Shown in pieces: positions 26,246 through 35,494 of a DNA stretch of 64,000 nt. The notes under the pieces are model-generated. The model searched no databases and had not been told where the DNA came from. It saw only the letters and a list, made by a program, of their open reading frames with translations. The stretch lies in assembly GCF_011927795.1 (NCBI RefSeq), contig NZ_JAATJJ010000001.1, positions 434,001 through 498,000 of the forward strand. The letters run 5' to 3'. The position numbers and the translations under genes are program-made. Source of the DNA: Saonia flava. Its GTDB lineage: Bacteria > Bacteroidota > Bacteroidia > Flavobacteriales > Flavobacteriaceae. Each line of letters begins with the position of its first letter. Positions within the stretch are counted from its first letter, which is position 1.

Positions 26246-26590
26246 TTATCGATGATTACCAATACCGGCCACATACTCATTTACACTTTTCTGTATTTCA
26301 TTAAATTCAGTTATTTGCTCTTTACTCCTATCTCTATCCACAACCATATTTGGACCACGCTGTTTTAAGGATGCTATAATCTCCTTGTTTTTTTGCAACA
26401 ATACTTCTAGCTGGGATTTTAATAATTCCATACGCTCATATAAACTCCTGGTCTGTGGTTCGCAGGTATAGGAAGCTAATTTTCTTTTTAATTGGGAAAG
26501 TGCTTTGTTGTTTCTTTCCAATCTCAAGATTGAAGCATGGTTATCAGGATCTCTAATTTCGTTGATTTCTTGTTTATCCAATGTTTCCAT
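26246..26590 (-). CDS. Small coiled-coil protein of unknown function
   Basis: A 114-residue hydrophilic protein, almost entirely helical by composition, with a heptad-like stretch at about 25-85 (LERNNKALSQLKRKL, MELLKSQLEVLLQKN). No signal peptide or membrane segment. No family recognised. It stands alone, 87 bp downstream of the propeller gene's start, and is read in the same direction. Confidence 0.68.
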   Translation of the reverse strand: METLDKQEINEIRDPDNHASILRLERNNKALSQLKRKLASYTCEPQTRSLYERMELLKSQLEVLLQKNKEIIASLKQRGPNMVVDRDRSKEQITEFNEIQKSVNEYVAGIGNHR

Positions 26591-26783
26591 AGCTCATGAA
26601 ATTTAAGATTTAAACTTTCTTTAATTTGCACTTTAAGTTATGAATATTCTGACGTTTAAATAGCAGAAAATCAGACTTTAACATTTATTTTGTTTCTCTT
26701 TAACAAACGAAATTACATACAAGGACATACTCATAAAAAAACAACAGTAAAGTGATATGGAAAGTATTGGAAATAATGGCCAT

Positions 26784-26810
26784 AAAAAAACCCAGTCTTA
26801 CAACTGGGCT
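26784..26810 (-). terminator. Terminator of the OmpA-family gene
   Basis: On the minus strand the stem is CCCAGT-TGTAAG-ACTGGG, followed by a run of seven T. It sits 29 bp behind the stop codon. Confidence 0.85.
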
Positions 26811-26838
26811 TAATGACTTTTTAAAAAATACCTTAAAG

Positions 26839-27531
26839 TTAGTTCGTCTTCTCCAAAGCTTCTTGTTTTAAGGCCTCGTTGGCAACTATAGCTAGCTCAA
26901 CCCTTCTATTCTTTGCTCTACCTTCTGGAGTGGCATTATCCTCCCTTGGATTCTCCTCGCCATACCATTTGGTAGTAAACCTACCTATAGATAAACCTTG
27001 TCCTGTTAGATATGCTGTTACTGATTCCGCTCTCTTTTTGGATAATGCCATGTTATATTCATTGCTTCCAGCACTATCTGTGTGCCCTTCCACTAAAATA
27101 TTGGAATTAGGGTATTCCTTAAAAATACCTGCCAATCTATTTAAAGTTTCTGCAGAGGCTCCTTTAATATCAGATTTATTGGTATCAAAGTAAACTCCAC
27201 TATTTTCATCAAAAACAACATTGATTCCTTCCCCTACTCGGGTTACTTCGGCTCCAGGAATCTCCTCTTCTATTCGTTGCGCTTGCTTATCCATTCTATC
27301 TCCAATATATCCACCGGCAACACCACCAACAACACCGCCAATAATTGCACCAACGGCCGTGTTTCCATCTTTACCAACATTGTTTCCAATGATACCTCCG
27401 ATCAAAGCACCTCCAGCAGCACCTATGACCGCTCCTTTTTGCTTGTTATTCGCATTCTGGGTTGCTTTACAGCCAACAGCCATTGTTATGACCATAATAA
27501 TGGCCATACTTTTTAAAATTATATTATTCAT
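26839..27531 (-). CDS. OmpA-family lipoprotein with glycine-zipper segment
   Basis: A 230-residue lipoprotein with lipobox MAVGC (Cys21). Residues about 33-80 are a glycine-zipper region (GAVIGAAGGALIGGIIG, VGAIIGGVVGGVAGG) that can insert in or pack against membrane. Residues about 110-215 form an OmpA C-terminal domain with the peptidoglycan-binding motif VEGHTDSAGSNEYNMALSKKRA. It anchors the outer membrane to the cell wall. It follows the lipocalin-type gene by only 4 bp, so the two form an operon. Confidence 0.92.
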   Translation of the reverse strand: MNNIILKSMAIIMVITMAVGCKATQNANNKQKGAVIGAAGGALIGGIIGNNVGKDGNTAVGAIIGGVVGGVAGGYIGDRMDKQAQRIEEEIPGAEVTRVGEGINVVFDENSGVYFDTNKSDIKGASAETLNRLAGIFKEYPNSNILVEGHTDSAGSNEYNMALSKKRAESVTAYLTGQGLSIGRFTTKWYGEENPREDNATPEGRAKNRRVELAIVANEALKQEALEKTN

Positions 27532-27535
27532 TTTA

Positions 27536-28021
27536 TTATTGTTTTTTAGTGAAATTATATACTATTGAAATAGGCTCTCCTTCTACCGAAACTTTGGATT
27601 TAAGTGTCATGGCATCAGAAGTAAGATTTTGGATTTCCAAACGATACCCCACGCCTCCTGAAATATCTTTTAATTTTTCATCAATAAACTTAAACTGAAG
27701 TTGATCGGGTGCATCGGTTCTATCAATAACAGACCATCTAATAAAACGGTCGCCACCGGCACAAAGGCTACTATTCTGAATGGTATACCTACCCGTATTG
27801 TTGTTGTCCCTAAAGAACCAATCACTGCCCTCAAAGCAGATGTCATCGGCATCATTAAAAATAACAGATTTAAAATTGCCACTGCTTCCTTCATAGGAAA
27901 CACTGTTTAAAGTCCAACTTCCACTTAGATTGTTACCTGCATCCCTGGCAACCTTTGTTGCCGAACATGAAGCAACTAAAACAGAAGTAATAATTGTAAA
28001 TAGTAAAAATGATTTCTTCAT
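27536..28021 (-). CDS. Lipocalin-like lipoprotein
   Basis: A 161-residue lipoprotein with lipobox LVASC (Cys19). The mature part starts with LSGSWTLNSVSYEG, the first strand of a lipocalin-like barrel, with an internal DDICFEGSDWFFRDNNNTGRYTI hairpin and a pair of possible disulfide Cys residues. Small ligand binding is possible but unproven. It is operon-linked to the OmpA-family gene. Confidence 0.82.
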   Translation of the reverse strand: MKKSFLLFTIITSVLVASCSATKVARDAGNNLSGSWTLNSVSYEGSSGNFKSVIFNDADDICFEGSDWFFRDNNNTGRYTIQNSSLCAGGDRFIRWSVIDRTDAPDQLQFKFIDEKLKDISGGVGYRLEIQNLTSDAMTLKSKVSVEGEPISIVYNFTKKQ

Positions 28022-28110
28022 CGTTAATGGTTTTGTTTATTAACTAATATATACGTGGATTTAATATTTTTGGACGTTACTTTTCGACAAAATACCTAAG
28101 TTTTTTCCTG

Positions 28111-30087
28111 TTAATATGCAACAAGCTCAAGAAGAGCTGTTTGAAAACGAGCTTTAGGAAGATAGTGCTCCTCAAGCTCCTTTGCAAAAGGAATTGGTGT
28201 TTCGCTACTTGCTACTCTCTTGACAGGAGCATCCAAATACCTAAAACAGTTTTCCATGACCAAAGCGGAAACATCACTTGCAATACCGCCAAATAAACTG
28301 TCTTCTTGTAATATTATAAGTTTCCCCGTTTTCATTACGGATTTATATATGGTCTCCGTATCCAAGGGCTGCAATGTTCGCAAGTCAATTAAATCGGCCT
28401 TTATGCCCTCATGTTTTTCTAACACTTCCAATGCCCAATGCACTCCAGCTCCATAGGTAACAATAGAAATAGCTTCCCCTTCTTTTAAAATACTGGCTTT
28501 TCCCAAAGGCAGTGTATAGTAATCTGTAGGCACCTCTTGATAAATACTTCTATATAGTGCTTTATGCTCAAAGAAAAGAACTGGATTTGGGTCGTTAATG
28601 GCTGTGTTCAACAAACCCTTTGCATCGTAAGGAAAAGCAGGGTATAGTACTTTTAATCCCGGTGTTTTGGTAAACCAAGCCTCATTGGTCTGGGAATGAA
28701 ATGGACCGGCACCCACTCCACCACCACAAGGCATTCGTATTACCACATCGGCATGTTGTCCCCATCTGTAATGGGATTTAGCCAAATAGTTTACAATTGG
28801 ATTGAAACCTGAACTGGCAAAATCTGCAAATTGCATTTCTACAACTGCTTTCATTCCATTGATTGACAATCCCATAGCGGCAGAAACAATGGCAGATTCA
28901 CAAATGGGAGTATTTCTCACTCGGTCCTTTCCAAAGATTTCAACAAAGCCCTCCGTGACTTTAAAAACCCCTCCATACTCCGCCACATCCTGTCCAAGTA
29001 TCACTAAATCACCATGTCTTTCCATGGACTGCTTCAACCCCTCTGAAATAGCATCAACCAAACGAATATTTTTGATAATATTTCCGTGGTCATATGACTG
29101 ATAATCAATATATTTTAGTACATCATCTAACTCATTACTTTTGTTATAAGATATTGGTGTTTCCTGAAACGTTTGCTCCAACTTTTTATCAATATCCAAA
29201 CCTATTTCACTCTTTATGTCCTTGATCAATTCTTCCGTTAAAATTTCTTCATCCAATAAGAAATTTTCATAATTGGCTATTGGGTCTTTATCTTTCCAAA
29301 AATCCATAAGTTCCTCTGGAACATATTTGGTTCCGCTGGCTTCCTCATGCCCACGCATTCTAAAGGTTTTAAACTCCAGCAAAACTGGTCTAGAATTTTT
29401 TCGAATGCTTTCACAAAGATTATTAACAGTTGTAAAAACTTCCAAAATATTATTCCCATCAATGATATGGGATTCCATACCATAGCCAATTCCCTTATTG
29501 GCCAAATCCTTACATTTATATTGTTCATTGGTGGGTGTGGACAACCCATACCCATTGTTTTCAATACAAAACAAAACAGGCAAGTCCCAAACCGCGGCCA
29601 CATTTAACGCTTCATGAAAATCCCCTTCACTTGTCCCTCCTTCTCCCGTAAAAACAGCGGTGACCAATTTTTCATTTTTTAGTTTGTTGGCCAGTGCTAT
29701 TCCATCCGCAACACCTAACTGGGGGCCTAAATGTGATATCATCCCAACAATTTTATATTCTTGGGTTCCAAAATGAAAACTACGATCTCTACCCTTGGTA
29801 AAACCATTGGCCTTTCCTTGCCATTGGGAGAAAAGCCTATCCAACGGAATCCCCCTAGTTGTAAAAACCCCTAAATTACGGTGCATGGGCAAAACATACT
29901 CTTCCGATGTAAGCGCATTGGTTACGCCTACAGAAATTGCCTCTTGACCAATTCCACTGAACCACTTGGATATTTTACCTTGTCTAAGTAAAATCAGCAT
30001 TTTTTCCTCTATCAAACGCGGCAACAACATATCTTTATACAGTTTCAATTGAATCTTACTGTCCAGTTCTGCATTTAGATATTCCAT
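28111..30087 (-). CDS. Fused E1 alpha/beta 2-oxoacid (2-oxoisovalerate-type) dehydrogenase
   Basis: A 658-residue thiamine-diphosphate enzyme. Residues 1 to about 320 are the alpha part, with GEGGTSEGDFHEALN through CIENN (148-178) as the ThDP-binding signature; the usual GDG reads GEG here. Residues about 340-658 are the beta part, with VILGQDVAEYGGVFKVTEGF and HSQTNEAWFTKTPGLKVLYPAFPYDAKGLL. Single-chain fusions of this kind are common in Bacteroidota and act as E1 of the branched-chain 2-oxoacid dehydrogenase complex, decarboxylating and passing the acyl group to E2 lipoate. E2 and E3 are not in this window. Confidence 0.93.
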   Translation of the reverse strand: MEYLNAELDSKIQLKLYKDMLLPRLIEEKMLILLRQGKISKWFSGIGQEAISVGVTNALTSEEYVLPMHRNLGVFTTRGIPLDRLFSQWQGKANGFTKGRDRSFHFGTQEYKIVGMISHLGPQLGVADGIALANKLKNEKLVTAVFTGEGGTSEGDFHEALNVAAVWDLPVLFCIENNGYGLSTPTNEQYKCKDLANKGIGYGMESHIIDGNNILEVFTTVNNLCESIRKNSRPVLLEFKTFRMRGHEEASGTKYVPEELMDFWKDKDPIANYENFLLDEEILTEELIKDIKSEIGLDIDKKLEQTFQETPISYNKSNELDDVLKYIDYQSYDHGNIIKNIRLVDAISEGLKQSMERHGDLVILGQDVAEYGGVFKVTEGFVEIFGKDRVRNTPICESAIVSAAMGLSINGMKAVVEMQFADFASSGFNPIVNYLAKSHYRWGQHADVVIRMPCGGGVGAGPFHSQTNEAWFTKTPGLKVLYPAFPYDAKGLLNTAINDPNPVLFFEHKALYRSIYQEVPTDYYTLPLGKASILKEGEAISIVTYGAGVHWALEVLEKHEGIKADLIDLRTLQPLDTETIYKSVMKTGKLIILQEDSLFGGIASDVSALVMENCFRYLDAPVKRVASSETPIPFAKELEEHYLPKARFQTALLELVAY

Positions 30088-30178
30088 AAATATGTATTAA
30101 ATAAGTATGGGATAAAAATAGAAAAAAACCTGTCAATTGAATCTTAAATTCTCCCCCTATAGATTCCGTTTTATTTCA

Positions 30179-30186
30179 TAAATTTG
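30179..30186 (+). promoter_or_regulatory. Promoter -7 box of the oxygenase operon
   Basis: TAAATTTG fits TAnnTTTG and lies 24 bp ahead of the ATG at 30210. I see no clear TTG at -33. Confidence 0.5.
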
Positions 30187-30209
30187 ATGTCAATATTTAA
30201 ATTCATAAG

Positions 30210-31160
30210 ATGAATGCTATACCAAGTGTAAACCTGGAGGATTTTATTTCTGGTAATTCGGAAAGGAAGGAAAAATTTATTGAAGAGTTAGGAAGTGCTT
30301 TTGAAAATATTGGATTTGTTGCTGTAAGCGGACATTTTCTATCGGAAGAATTGGTGGGTAACCTATATAGTGAAATAAAGAAGTTTTTTCAATTGCCACA
30401 AGAAACGAAGGACTCCTATGAGATTGAAGGCATTGGAGGGCAAAGAGGATATACCTCCTTTGGAAAAGAACATGCAAAAGGGAGAAAAGAAGGGGATTTA
30501 AAGGAGTTTTGGCATTTTGGACAGTATGTGGAGGACAATCCAAAATTATTAGAAGAGTATCCAGAAAATGTAATTGTAAAAGAACTGCCAAGTTTTAACT
30601 CTGTAGGCAAAGAAGCCTATAAAATGTTGGAGAAGACGGCAAAATACATTTTAAGGGCGCTTGCTATCCATCTAGATTTAGAAGAAACGTATTTTGATGG
30701 GTTCATTAAGAATGGAAACTCCATTTTACGCCCCATACATTATCCCCCTATTACAGAAGAACCAAAAAACGCTATACGGGCTGCAGCCCACGGAGATATC
30801 AACCTTATTACCTTACTCATGGGCGCCCATGGAAAAGGCTTGCAGGTACAAAACCATGAAGGGGAATGGGTAGATGCTATTGCCAGACCTGATCAATTAA
30901 TGATCAATGTAGGGGACATGCTTTCCCGACTATCCAACAATAAACTAAAATCCACTATCCACCAAGTTGTGAACCCCCCAAGAGAATTATGGGGCAGCTC
31001 AAGATATTCAATTCCATTTTTTATGCACCCAATAGGCGAAATGCCTTTGAATTGCCTAGAAAATTGTATTGACGAGAACCACCCAAAGGCATTTGCTGAT
31101 ATTACCGCGGGAGAATTTCTTCATGAAAGGTTAATTGAATTGGGATTAATCAAAAAGTAA
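30210..31160 (+). CDS. 2-oxoglutarate/Fe(II) oxygenase, isopenicillin N synthase-like
   Basis: A 316-residue enzyme. The N-terminal DIOX_N-type half contains GFVAVSGHFL. The metal triad is His194 and Asp196 in AAHGDINLIT and His251 in STIHQVV, with Arg265 in SRYSIPFF binding the 2-oxoglutarate carboxylate. It should hydroxylate or desaturate a small molecule. The substrate is unknown. It is the first gene of a tight five-gene operon. Confidence 0.9.
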   Translation: MNAIPSVNLEDFISGNSERKEKFIEELGSAFENIGFVAVSGHFLSEELVGNLYSEIKKFFQLPQETKDSYEIEGIGGQRGYTSFGKEHAKGRKEGDLKEFWHFGQYVEDNPKLLEEYPENVIVKELPSFNSVGKEAYKMLEKTAKYILRALAIHLDLEETYFDGFIKNGNSILRPIHYPPITEEPKNAIRAAAHGDINLITLLMGAHGKGLQVQNHEGEWVDAIARPDQLMINVGDMLSRLSNNKLKSTIHQVVNPPRELWGSSRYSIPFFMHPIGEMPLNCLENCIDENHPKAFADITAGEFLHERLIELGLIKK

Positions 31161-31161
31161 A

Positions 31162-31491
31162 ATGGATTTACAAGACCAACTTAAAAACCTTTTCCCTGAA
31201 CATGTTCCAAGCGACAAGGAACCTTCAAAATTGGAAAAAACCGATATTTGGATGCAGGAGACACCCATTATTTGCAAATATGAAAAGAGAAAAGGCAAAC
31301 CCATTACAATTTTAGAAGGCTACACTGGAGCAGATTCCGATTTTAAAAAATTAGCAAAGGAACTTAAGACAAAACTAAGTGTAGGTGGTAGTTTCAAGGA
31401 TGACAAGATAATAATCCAAGGGGATTATAGAGATCAGATTATGGAAATTTTAGAGGCCAAAGGTTTTACAACAAAGCGAGTTGGCGGATAG
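31162..31491 (+). CDS. yciH: SUI1/YciH-type translation initiation factor
   Basis: A 109-residue protein with an N-terminal linker and a SUI1 domain: GKPITILEGYTGADSDFKKLAKELKTKL, then the family signature VGGSFKDDKIIIQGDYRDQI. It resembles eIF1 and influences start-site choice on the 30S subunit. It starts one base after the oxygenase stop codon, which implies co-translation. Confidence 0.93.
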   Translation: MDLQDQLKNLFPEHVPSDKEPSKLEKTDIWMQETPIICKYEKRKGKPITILEGYTGADSDFKKLAKELKTKLSVGGSFKDDKIIIQGDYRDQIMEILEAKGFTTKRVGG

Positions 31492-31563
31492 TTTTTTGTT
31501 ATTTTTTTTTGATATGTTCGATTAAACGTTAAATTTATCGTCCAAAACCTAACAACAACCAAC

Positions 31564-32496
31564 ATGAGTTCCCTTTTACACATTACAAATGGTGATAGTT
31601 TTACCAAAAAACTAAAGTCCCTTAATATTGATGGGGATGTTATTACATGGCGTGAAATGCTCTGTGAGGGCAAAACGCTAACCAATGTTGGAAGTGAATC
31701 TTTCTGGAAGACCAGGTTTGAATTCTTGAACAAGAATTATAAAGTATCCAAATCTAAATTTATAGAGCTTACCCTTAAGGAATATCGCTCTTTATGCAAC
31801 CACAAGAAGGAAGATCAGATTGTATTGTGGTTTGAATATGATTTGTTTTGCCAAATTAATATGTTGGCCGTGCTAAGTTGGTTAAAATCCCATAGAAAAC
31901 ATGCCCAAATATCTTTGGTCTGTAGTGGTAATGAAGACGAAAGTGATAAATTGTATGGCCTTTGTGAATTAAGTGATGAGCAATTACATAAACTATACGA
32001 CAATAGAACCATCCTAACACAAGATGATATTGAATATGCAGACTATGTGTGGCAATTGTATTGTAGCAACAATCCAATCAGGTTGGAAAATTTAGGAGAT
32101 TTTGACCAATACCAGTTTGAACATCTTTCTGGCGCCATACAAACCCACCTTAAGCGTTTTCCAACAATTAAAAATGGCTTAAACGAAATTGAAAATCGTA
32201 TTTTGGAATTGGCCATAAAAGAAAAGCCCCTTAACAAGAAAAGTCTCATGATGACCATTCTCCAAAACCAAGGGCTTTATGGATACGGTGATGCTCAATA
32301 TGAAAGAATAATTAGCTCCCTTAAACCCCTGTTCACTTCTTTTAATCCTGTTAAGGTCACTAGAAAAGGCAAAGAAATACTTCAAGGAAAAACTAATTAC
32401 TACTCCACAATAAAGAACAATGACCTGTATTTGGGCGGCTCTTTAAAATACAACTACCTTTATAATACAGATACAAATAGAATATTAAAATTATAG
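31564..32496 (+). CDS. DUF1835 domain protein
   Basis: A 310-residue cytoplasmic protein. LHITNGDSFTKKL and VITWREMLCEG at the N-terminus, then QIVLWFEYDLFCQINMLAVL, are the DUF1835 signature. A C-terminal DUF3658-like helical part follows. Function is unknown. Its position between a translation factor and a nucleoside phosphorylase gives no clear hint. Confidence 0.85.
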   Translation: MSSLLHITNGDSFTKKLKSLNIDGDVITWREMLCEGKTLTNVGSESFWKTRFEFLNKNYKVSKSKFIELTLKEYRSLCNHKKEDQIVLWFEYDLFCQINMLAVLSWLKSHRKHAQISLVCSGNEDESDKLYGLCELSDEQLHKLYDNRTILTQDDIEYADYVWQLYCSNNPIRLENLGDFDQYQFEHLSGAIQTHLKRFPTIKNGLNEIENRILELAIKEKPLNKKSLMMTILQNQGLYGYGDAQYERIISSLKPLFTSFNPVKVTRKGKEILQGKTNYYSTIKNNDLYLGGSLKYNYLYNTDTNRILKL

Positions 32497-32497
32497 G

Positions 32498-33367
32498 ATG
32501 CAACTTGGCCCATCGGAACTTATTCTAAATCCAGATGGCAGCATATACCACCTAAATCTACTTCCAGAAGATATTGCCCACACTATTATAACTGTTGGTG
32601 ATCCGGACCGTGTATATGATGTCTCTAAATATTTTGATTCTATTGAAATCAAAAAAGGAAAAAGAGAATTTATAACCCATACAGGGCTGTTAAATGGAAA
32701 GAAAATTACTGTAATTTCTACCGGCATCGGAACCGATAATATTGATATTGTTTTAAATGAATTGGATGCTCTGGTTAACATAGATTTCCATACAAGAACC
32801 ATTAAAACAAAAAAAATATGTCTGGACATAGTGAGAATTGGAACCTCTGGGGCGATACAAGCGGACATTCCGATTGATTCATATATTATGAGTGAATATG
32901 CCATGGGTTTTGACGGTCTTTTGCATTTTTATGATAGTGGACATATACAAGTTCCAAAACTACCGGAGGCTTTTGTAAAGCATACGGATTGGAATCGCTC
33001 AAAATCTACTCCCTATGTGGTTAAATATGACGATTCTTTGGGTGCTCAATTAATGAGTAATCGTATACGATTAGGCTTAACAGCAACAAATATAGGATTT
33101 TATGGTCCACAAGGAAGGAAGCTAAGACTAGCAACACAAGATGTCGACTTAAATAGCAAGTTGGAGTCTTTTGAGTATAATGGAATCAAGATTACCAACT
33201 TGGAAATGGAAACCTCTGGCATCTATGGCCTGGCAAAACTGCACGGACATAAGGCAGTTTCCATGAACTGTATATTAGCAAATAGAAATACAGGTGAATT
33301 TTCCAAAAATCCATCTAAATCTGTAGATGGGTTAATTAAATACACCCTGGACAAACTAACATCTTAA
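32498..33367 (+). CDS. Nucleoside phosphorylase (uridine phosphorylase-like)
   Basis: A 289-residue PNP/UDP-family enzyme. ITVGDPDRVYDVSKYF and FITHTGLLNGKKITVISTGIG are the phosphate-binding parts, RIGTSGAIQADIPI is the active-site strand, and TNLEMETSGIYGLAKL holds the nucleoside-contacting Glu/Met-Glu motif. It cleaves a nucleoside by phosphate to give base and ribose-1-phosphate. Which base is used is not certain. It overlaps the next gene as TAATGA. Confidence 0.9.
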   Translation: MQLGPSELILNPDGSIYHLNLLPEDIAHTIITVGDPDRVYDVSKYFDSIEIKKGKREFITHTGLLNGKKITVISTGIGTDNIDIVLNELDALVNIDFHTRTIKTKKICLDIVRIGTSGAIQADIPIDSYIMSEYAMGFDGLLHFYDSGHIQVPKLPEAFVKHTDWNRSKSTPYVVKYDDSLGAQLMSNRIRLGLTATNIGFYGPQGRKLRLATQDVDLNSKLESFEYNGIKITNLEMETSGIYGLAKLHGHKAVSMNCILANRNTGEFSKNPSKSVDGLIKYTLDKLTS

Positions 33368-34215
33368 TGAAGCAAGTAAAAATCGTTGGGGTTCCCGAGC
33401 ATTTTAATTTACCATGGCATATGGCTATTGAAGAAGGTGCCTTTTTGGAGCGGGGAATTAATTTGGAATGGGAAAATATACCGGAAGGTACAGGAAAAAT
33501 GTGTCAGTTATTAAAAGATGAAGAAACTGACCTGGCAATAATCCTAACTGAAGGGCTTATAAAAAGTATTTCGGAAGGCAATCCTTCAAAAATCGTGCAG
33601 GTATTTATAAATTCTCCCCTCTTATGGGGCATCCATGTTGGAGCAAAATCCGAATATAAAAATATTGATGAATTAAAGGGTGCCAAGGCAGCAATAAGTC
33701 GCTTTGGAAGTGGCAGTCATTTAATGGCCTATGTCCATGCCCAAAACAAAGAATGGGATACAAATACCTTACAGTTTGAGGTCATAAATAATCTGGAGGG
33801 CGCTATCGATGCATTGACCAATGGAAAAGCCGATTATTTTATGTGGGAACATTTTACAACAAAACCATTGGTGGACAAAGGTATATTTAGACGGCTAGGT
33901 GACTGCCCAACCCCATGGCCATGTTTTGTAGTTGCCGCAACAGATAAATTCTTATCAAACAATAAAGGGGCATTAGATCATATCCTTGAAACTATAAATT
34001 TATATACATCAGAGTTTAAATCAATTCCAAGTATAGATAGGACTTTAGCCAATAAATATGGCCAACAATTGGAAGATATAAAGGATTGGCTTTCAAAAAC
34101 CGAATGGAGTCAGTCACAAATAGATTCAACAACTTTGTTGGAAGTACAGAAAAGATTAATAAGCCTAGATCTTATCAAGAGAATAGAATCCGACAAAACT
34201 TTTAGGCACCAATAA
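33367..34215 (+). CDS. Cytoplasmic periplasmic-binding-protein-like protein (NMT1/ThiY fold)
   Basis: A 282-residue protein with the type 2 periplasmic binding fold: VPEHFNLPWHMAIEEGAFLERGINLEW is the first lobe and KNIDELKGAKAAISRFGSGSHLMAYV the hinge and ligand loop. There is no signal peptide or lipobox, unlike ABC-transporter binding proteins, and no permease is nearby. It may be an enzyme or sensor, as with related menaquinone-pathway (MqnA-like) proteins. Closely coupled to the nucleoside phosphorylase. Confidence 0.78.
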   Translation: MKQVKIVGVPEHFNLPWHMAIEEGAFLERGINLEWENIPEGTGKMCQLLKDEETDLAIILTEGLIKSISEGNPSKIVQVFINSPLLWGIHVGAKSEYKNIDELKGAKAAISRFGSGSHLMAYVHAQNKEWDTNTLQFEVINNLEGAIDALTNGKADYFMWEHFTTKPLVDKGIFRRLGDCPTPWPCFVVAATDKFLSNNKGALDHILETINLYTSEFKSIPSIDRTLANKYGQQLEDIKDWLSKTEWSQSQIDSTTLLEVQKRLISLDLIKRIESDKTFRHQ

Positions 34216-34230
34216 AACAAATAATATATG

Positions 34231-34647
34231 TTATCTATTCAAGTACTCCCCTATCAGCTTTTCAAATGCTTTTTCGGATAATGGTTTTTGAACAATGTCC
34301 TTTACGCTTAATTCTTTAAGATCTTTTGTAGTAACAGGGTCTACTTCAACTGCTGTAAGTACAACTATTGAAATTTTATCCTTAATTTTTGGTTCAAAGT
34401 TTTCATTAAAAAATTCTAAAAACTCCCAACCATCCATATATGGCATATTAAGATCCAAAACAATTAGACAATCGCCAAAATCGGATTCTTGAATATTAAC
34501 ATCTAAAATATCTATAGCTTCTTGACCGTTCAAGGCAATATCAATCCCAAGGTCATGGTCTAGCTTATCAATAAAAACTTTATTTAAAAAATTAGTAGTA
34601 GTATCATCGTCAACCAACAAGATTGACTTTAAATTAGTCGCAATCAT
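34231..34647 (-). CDS. Stand-alone response regulator receiver
   Basis: A 138-residue CheY-like protein. Acidic pair in LLVDDDTT, phosphoacceptor Asp65 in IVLDLNMP, Thr in VVLTAVEV and Lys in IVQKPLSE. There is no output domain, so it signals by protein contact. No kinase gene is adjacent. It converges on the binding-protein-like gene 15 bp away. Confidence 0.92.
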   Translation of the reverse strand: MIATNLKSILLVDDDTTTNFLNKVFIDKLDHDLGIDIALNGQEAIDILDVNIQESDFGDCLIVLDLNMPYMDGWEFLEFFNENFEPKIKDKISIVVLTAVEVDPVTTKDLKELSVKDIVQKPLSEKAFEKLIGEYLNR

Positions 34648-34724
34648 ATATAAATTTTTAAGCTACAATAAAAGTAGTATTTTTCCCAAATGCAAATATA
34701 ATAAATGTTGTGAAAACCCCAATA

Positions 34725-35390
34725 CTACCATATAATCTCTACCTTTTTCATAGTCATAAGCAATTGATTACATGTGCTAAAATGTTTGTTGCCAAACCAA
34801 AATCCTCTATTGGCACTAAGAGGGGATGGGTGCCCGGAAGTTAAAACATGATGACTGTCCTTATCTATTAATTTAATCTTTTTCTTGGCAAAACCTCCCC
34901 ATAGCATAAATATTACCCCTTCTTTTTCTTTAGAAATCTTTTTAATGACCTCGTCTGTAAATAATTCCCATCCTTTTTTTTGATGGCTGCCCGGTTCATG
35001 AGCCCTAACGGTTAAGGTAGCATTCAACAATAAGACCCCTTGTTTTGCCCATCGCTCTAAATCACCACTCTTGGGATAAGGTTTTCCAATGTCGGTCTCT
35101 ATTTCTTTAAAAATATTAATCAGTGATGGCGGGTGCGAAACAGTATCCTGAACAGAGAAACACAAGCCATTCGCTTGGTTGGGACCGTGGTATGGGTCTT
35201 GGCCTATGATAACAACCTTGGTTTGATCAAATGAACAATGGTCAAAGGCGGCAAATATGTTTTTGCCTTCTGGATAACAAACAGTCTGTTTGTATTCCTT
35301 CTGAACAAAGGACGATAGTTCAGAAAAATAAGGTTTATTAAATTCCTCTTCCAGAACGACTTTCCAACTCGGTTCAATATTTACATTCAT
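34725..35390 (-). CDS. ung: Uracil-DNA glycosylase, family 1
   Basis: A 221-residue base-excision repair enzyme. The catalytic motif GQDPYHG (63-69, Asp65) and the DNA-intercalation motif HPSPLS (from His187) are intact, and NATLTVRAHEPGSH is the uracil pocket region. It removes uracil from DNA after cytosine deamination or dUTP misincorporation. Length is standard. Confidence 0.97.
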   Translation of the reverse strand: MNVNIEPSWKVVLEEEFNKPYFSELSSFVQKEYKQTVCYPEGKNIFAAFDHCSFDQTKVVIIGQDPYHGPNQANGLCFSVQDTVSHPPSLINIFKEIETDIGKPYPKSGDLERWAKQGVLLLNATLTVRAHEPGSHQKKGWELFTDEVIKKISKEKEGVIFMLWGGFAKKKIKLIDKDSHHVLTSGHPSPLSANRGFWFGNKHFSTCNQLLMTMKKVEIIW

Positions 35391-35494
35391 GTTAGTTTAA
35401 TGGAATTTAGTTTGCTTTTCTGTACAATACTGATCAAAAAAAATAAATCTAAAAAATAAATTAGAAACTTTTATCTTTAAGAATACTTTAGCTT

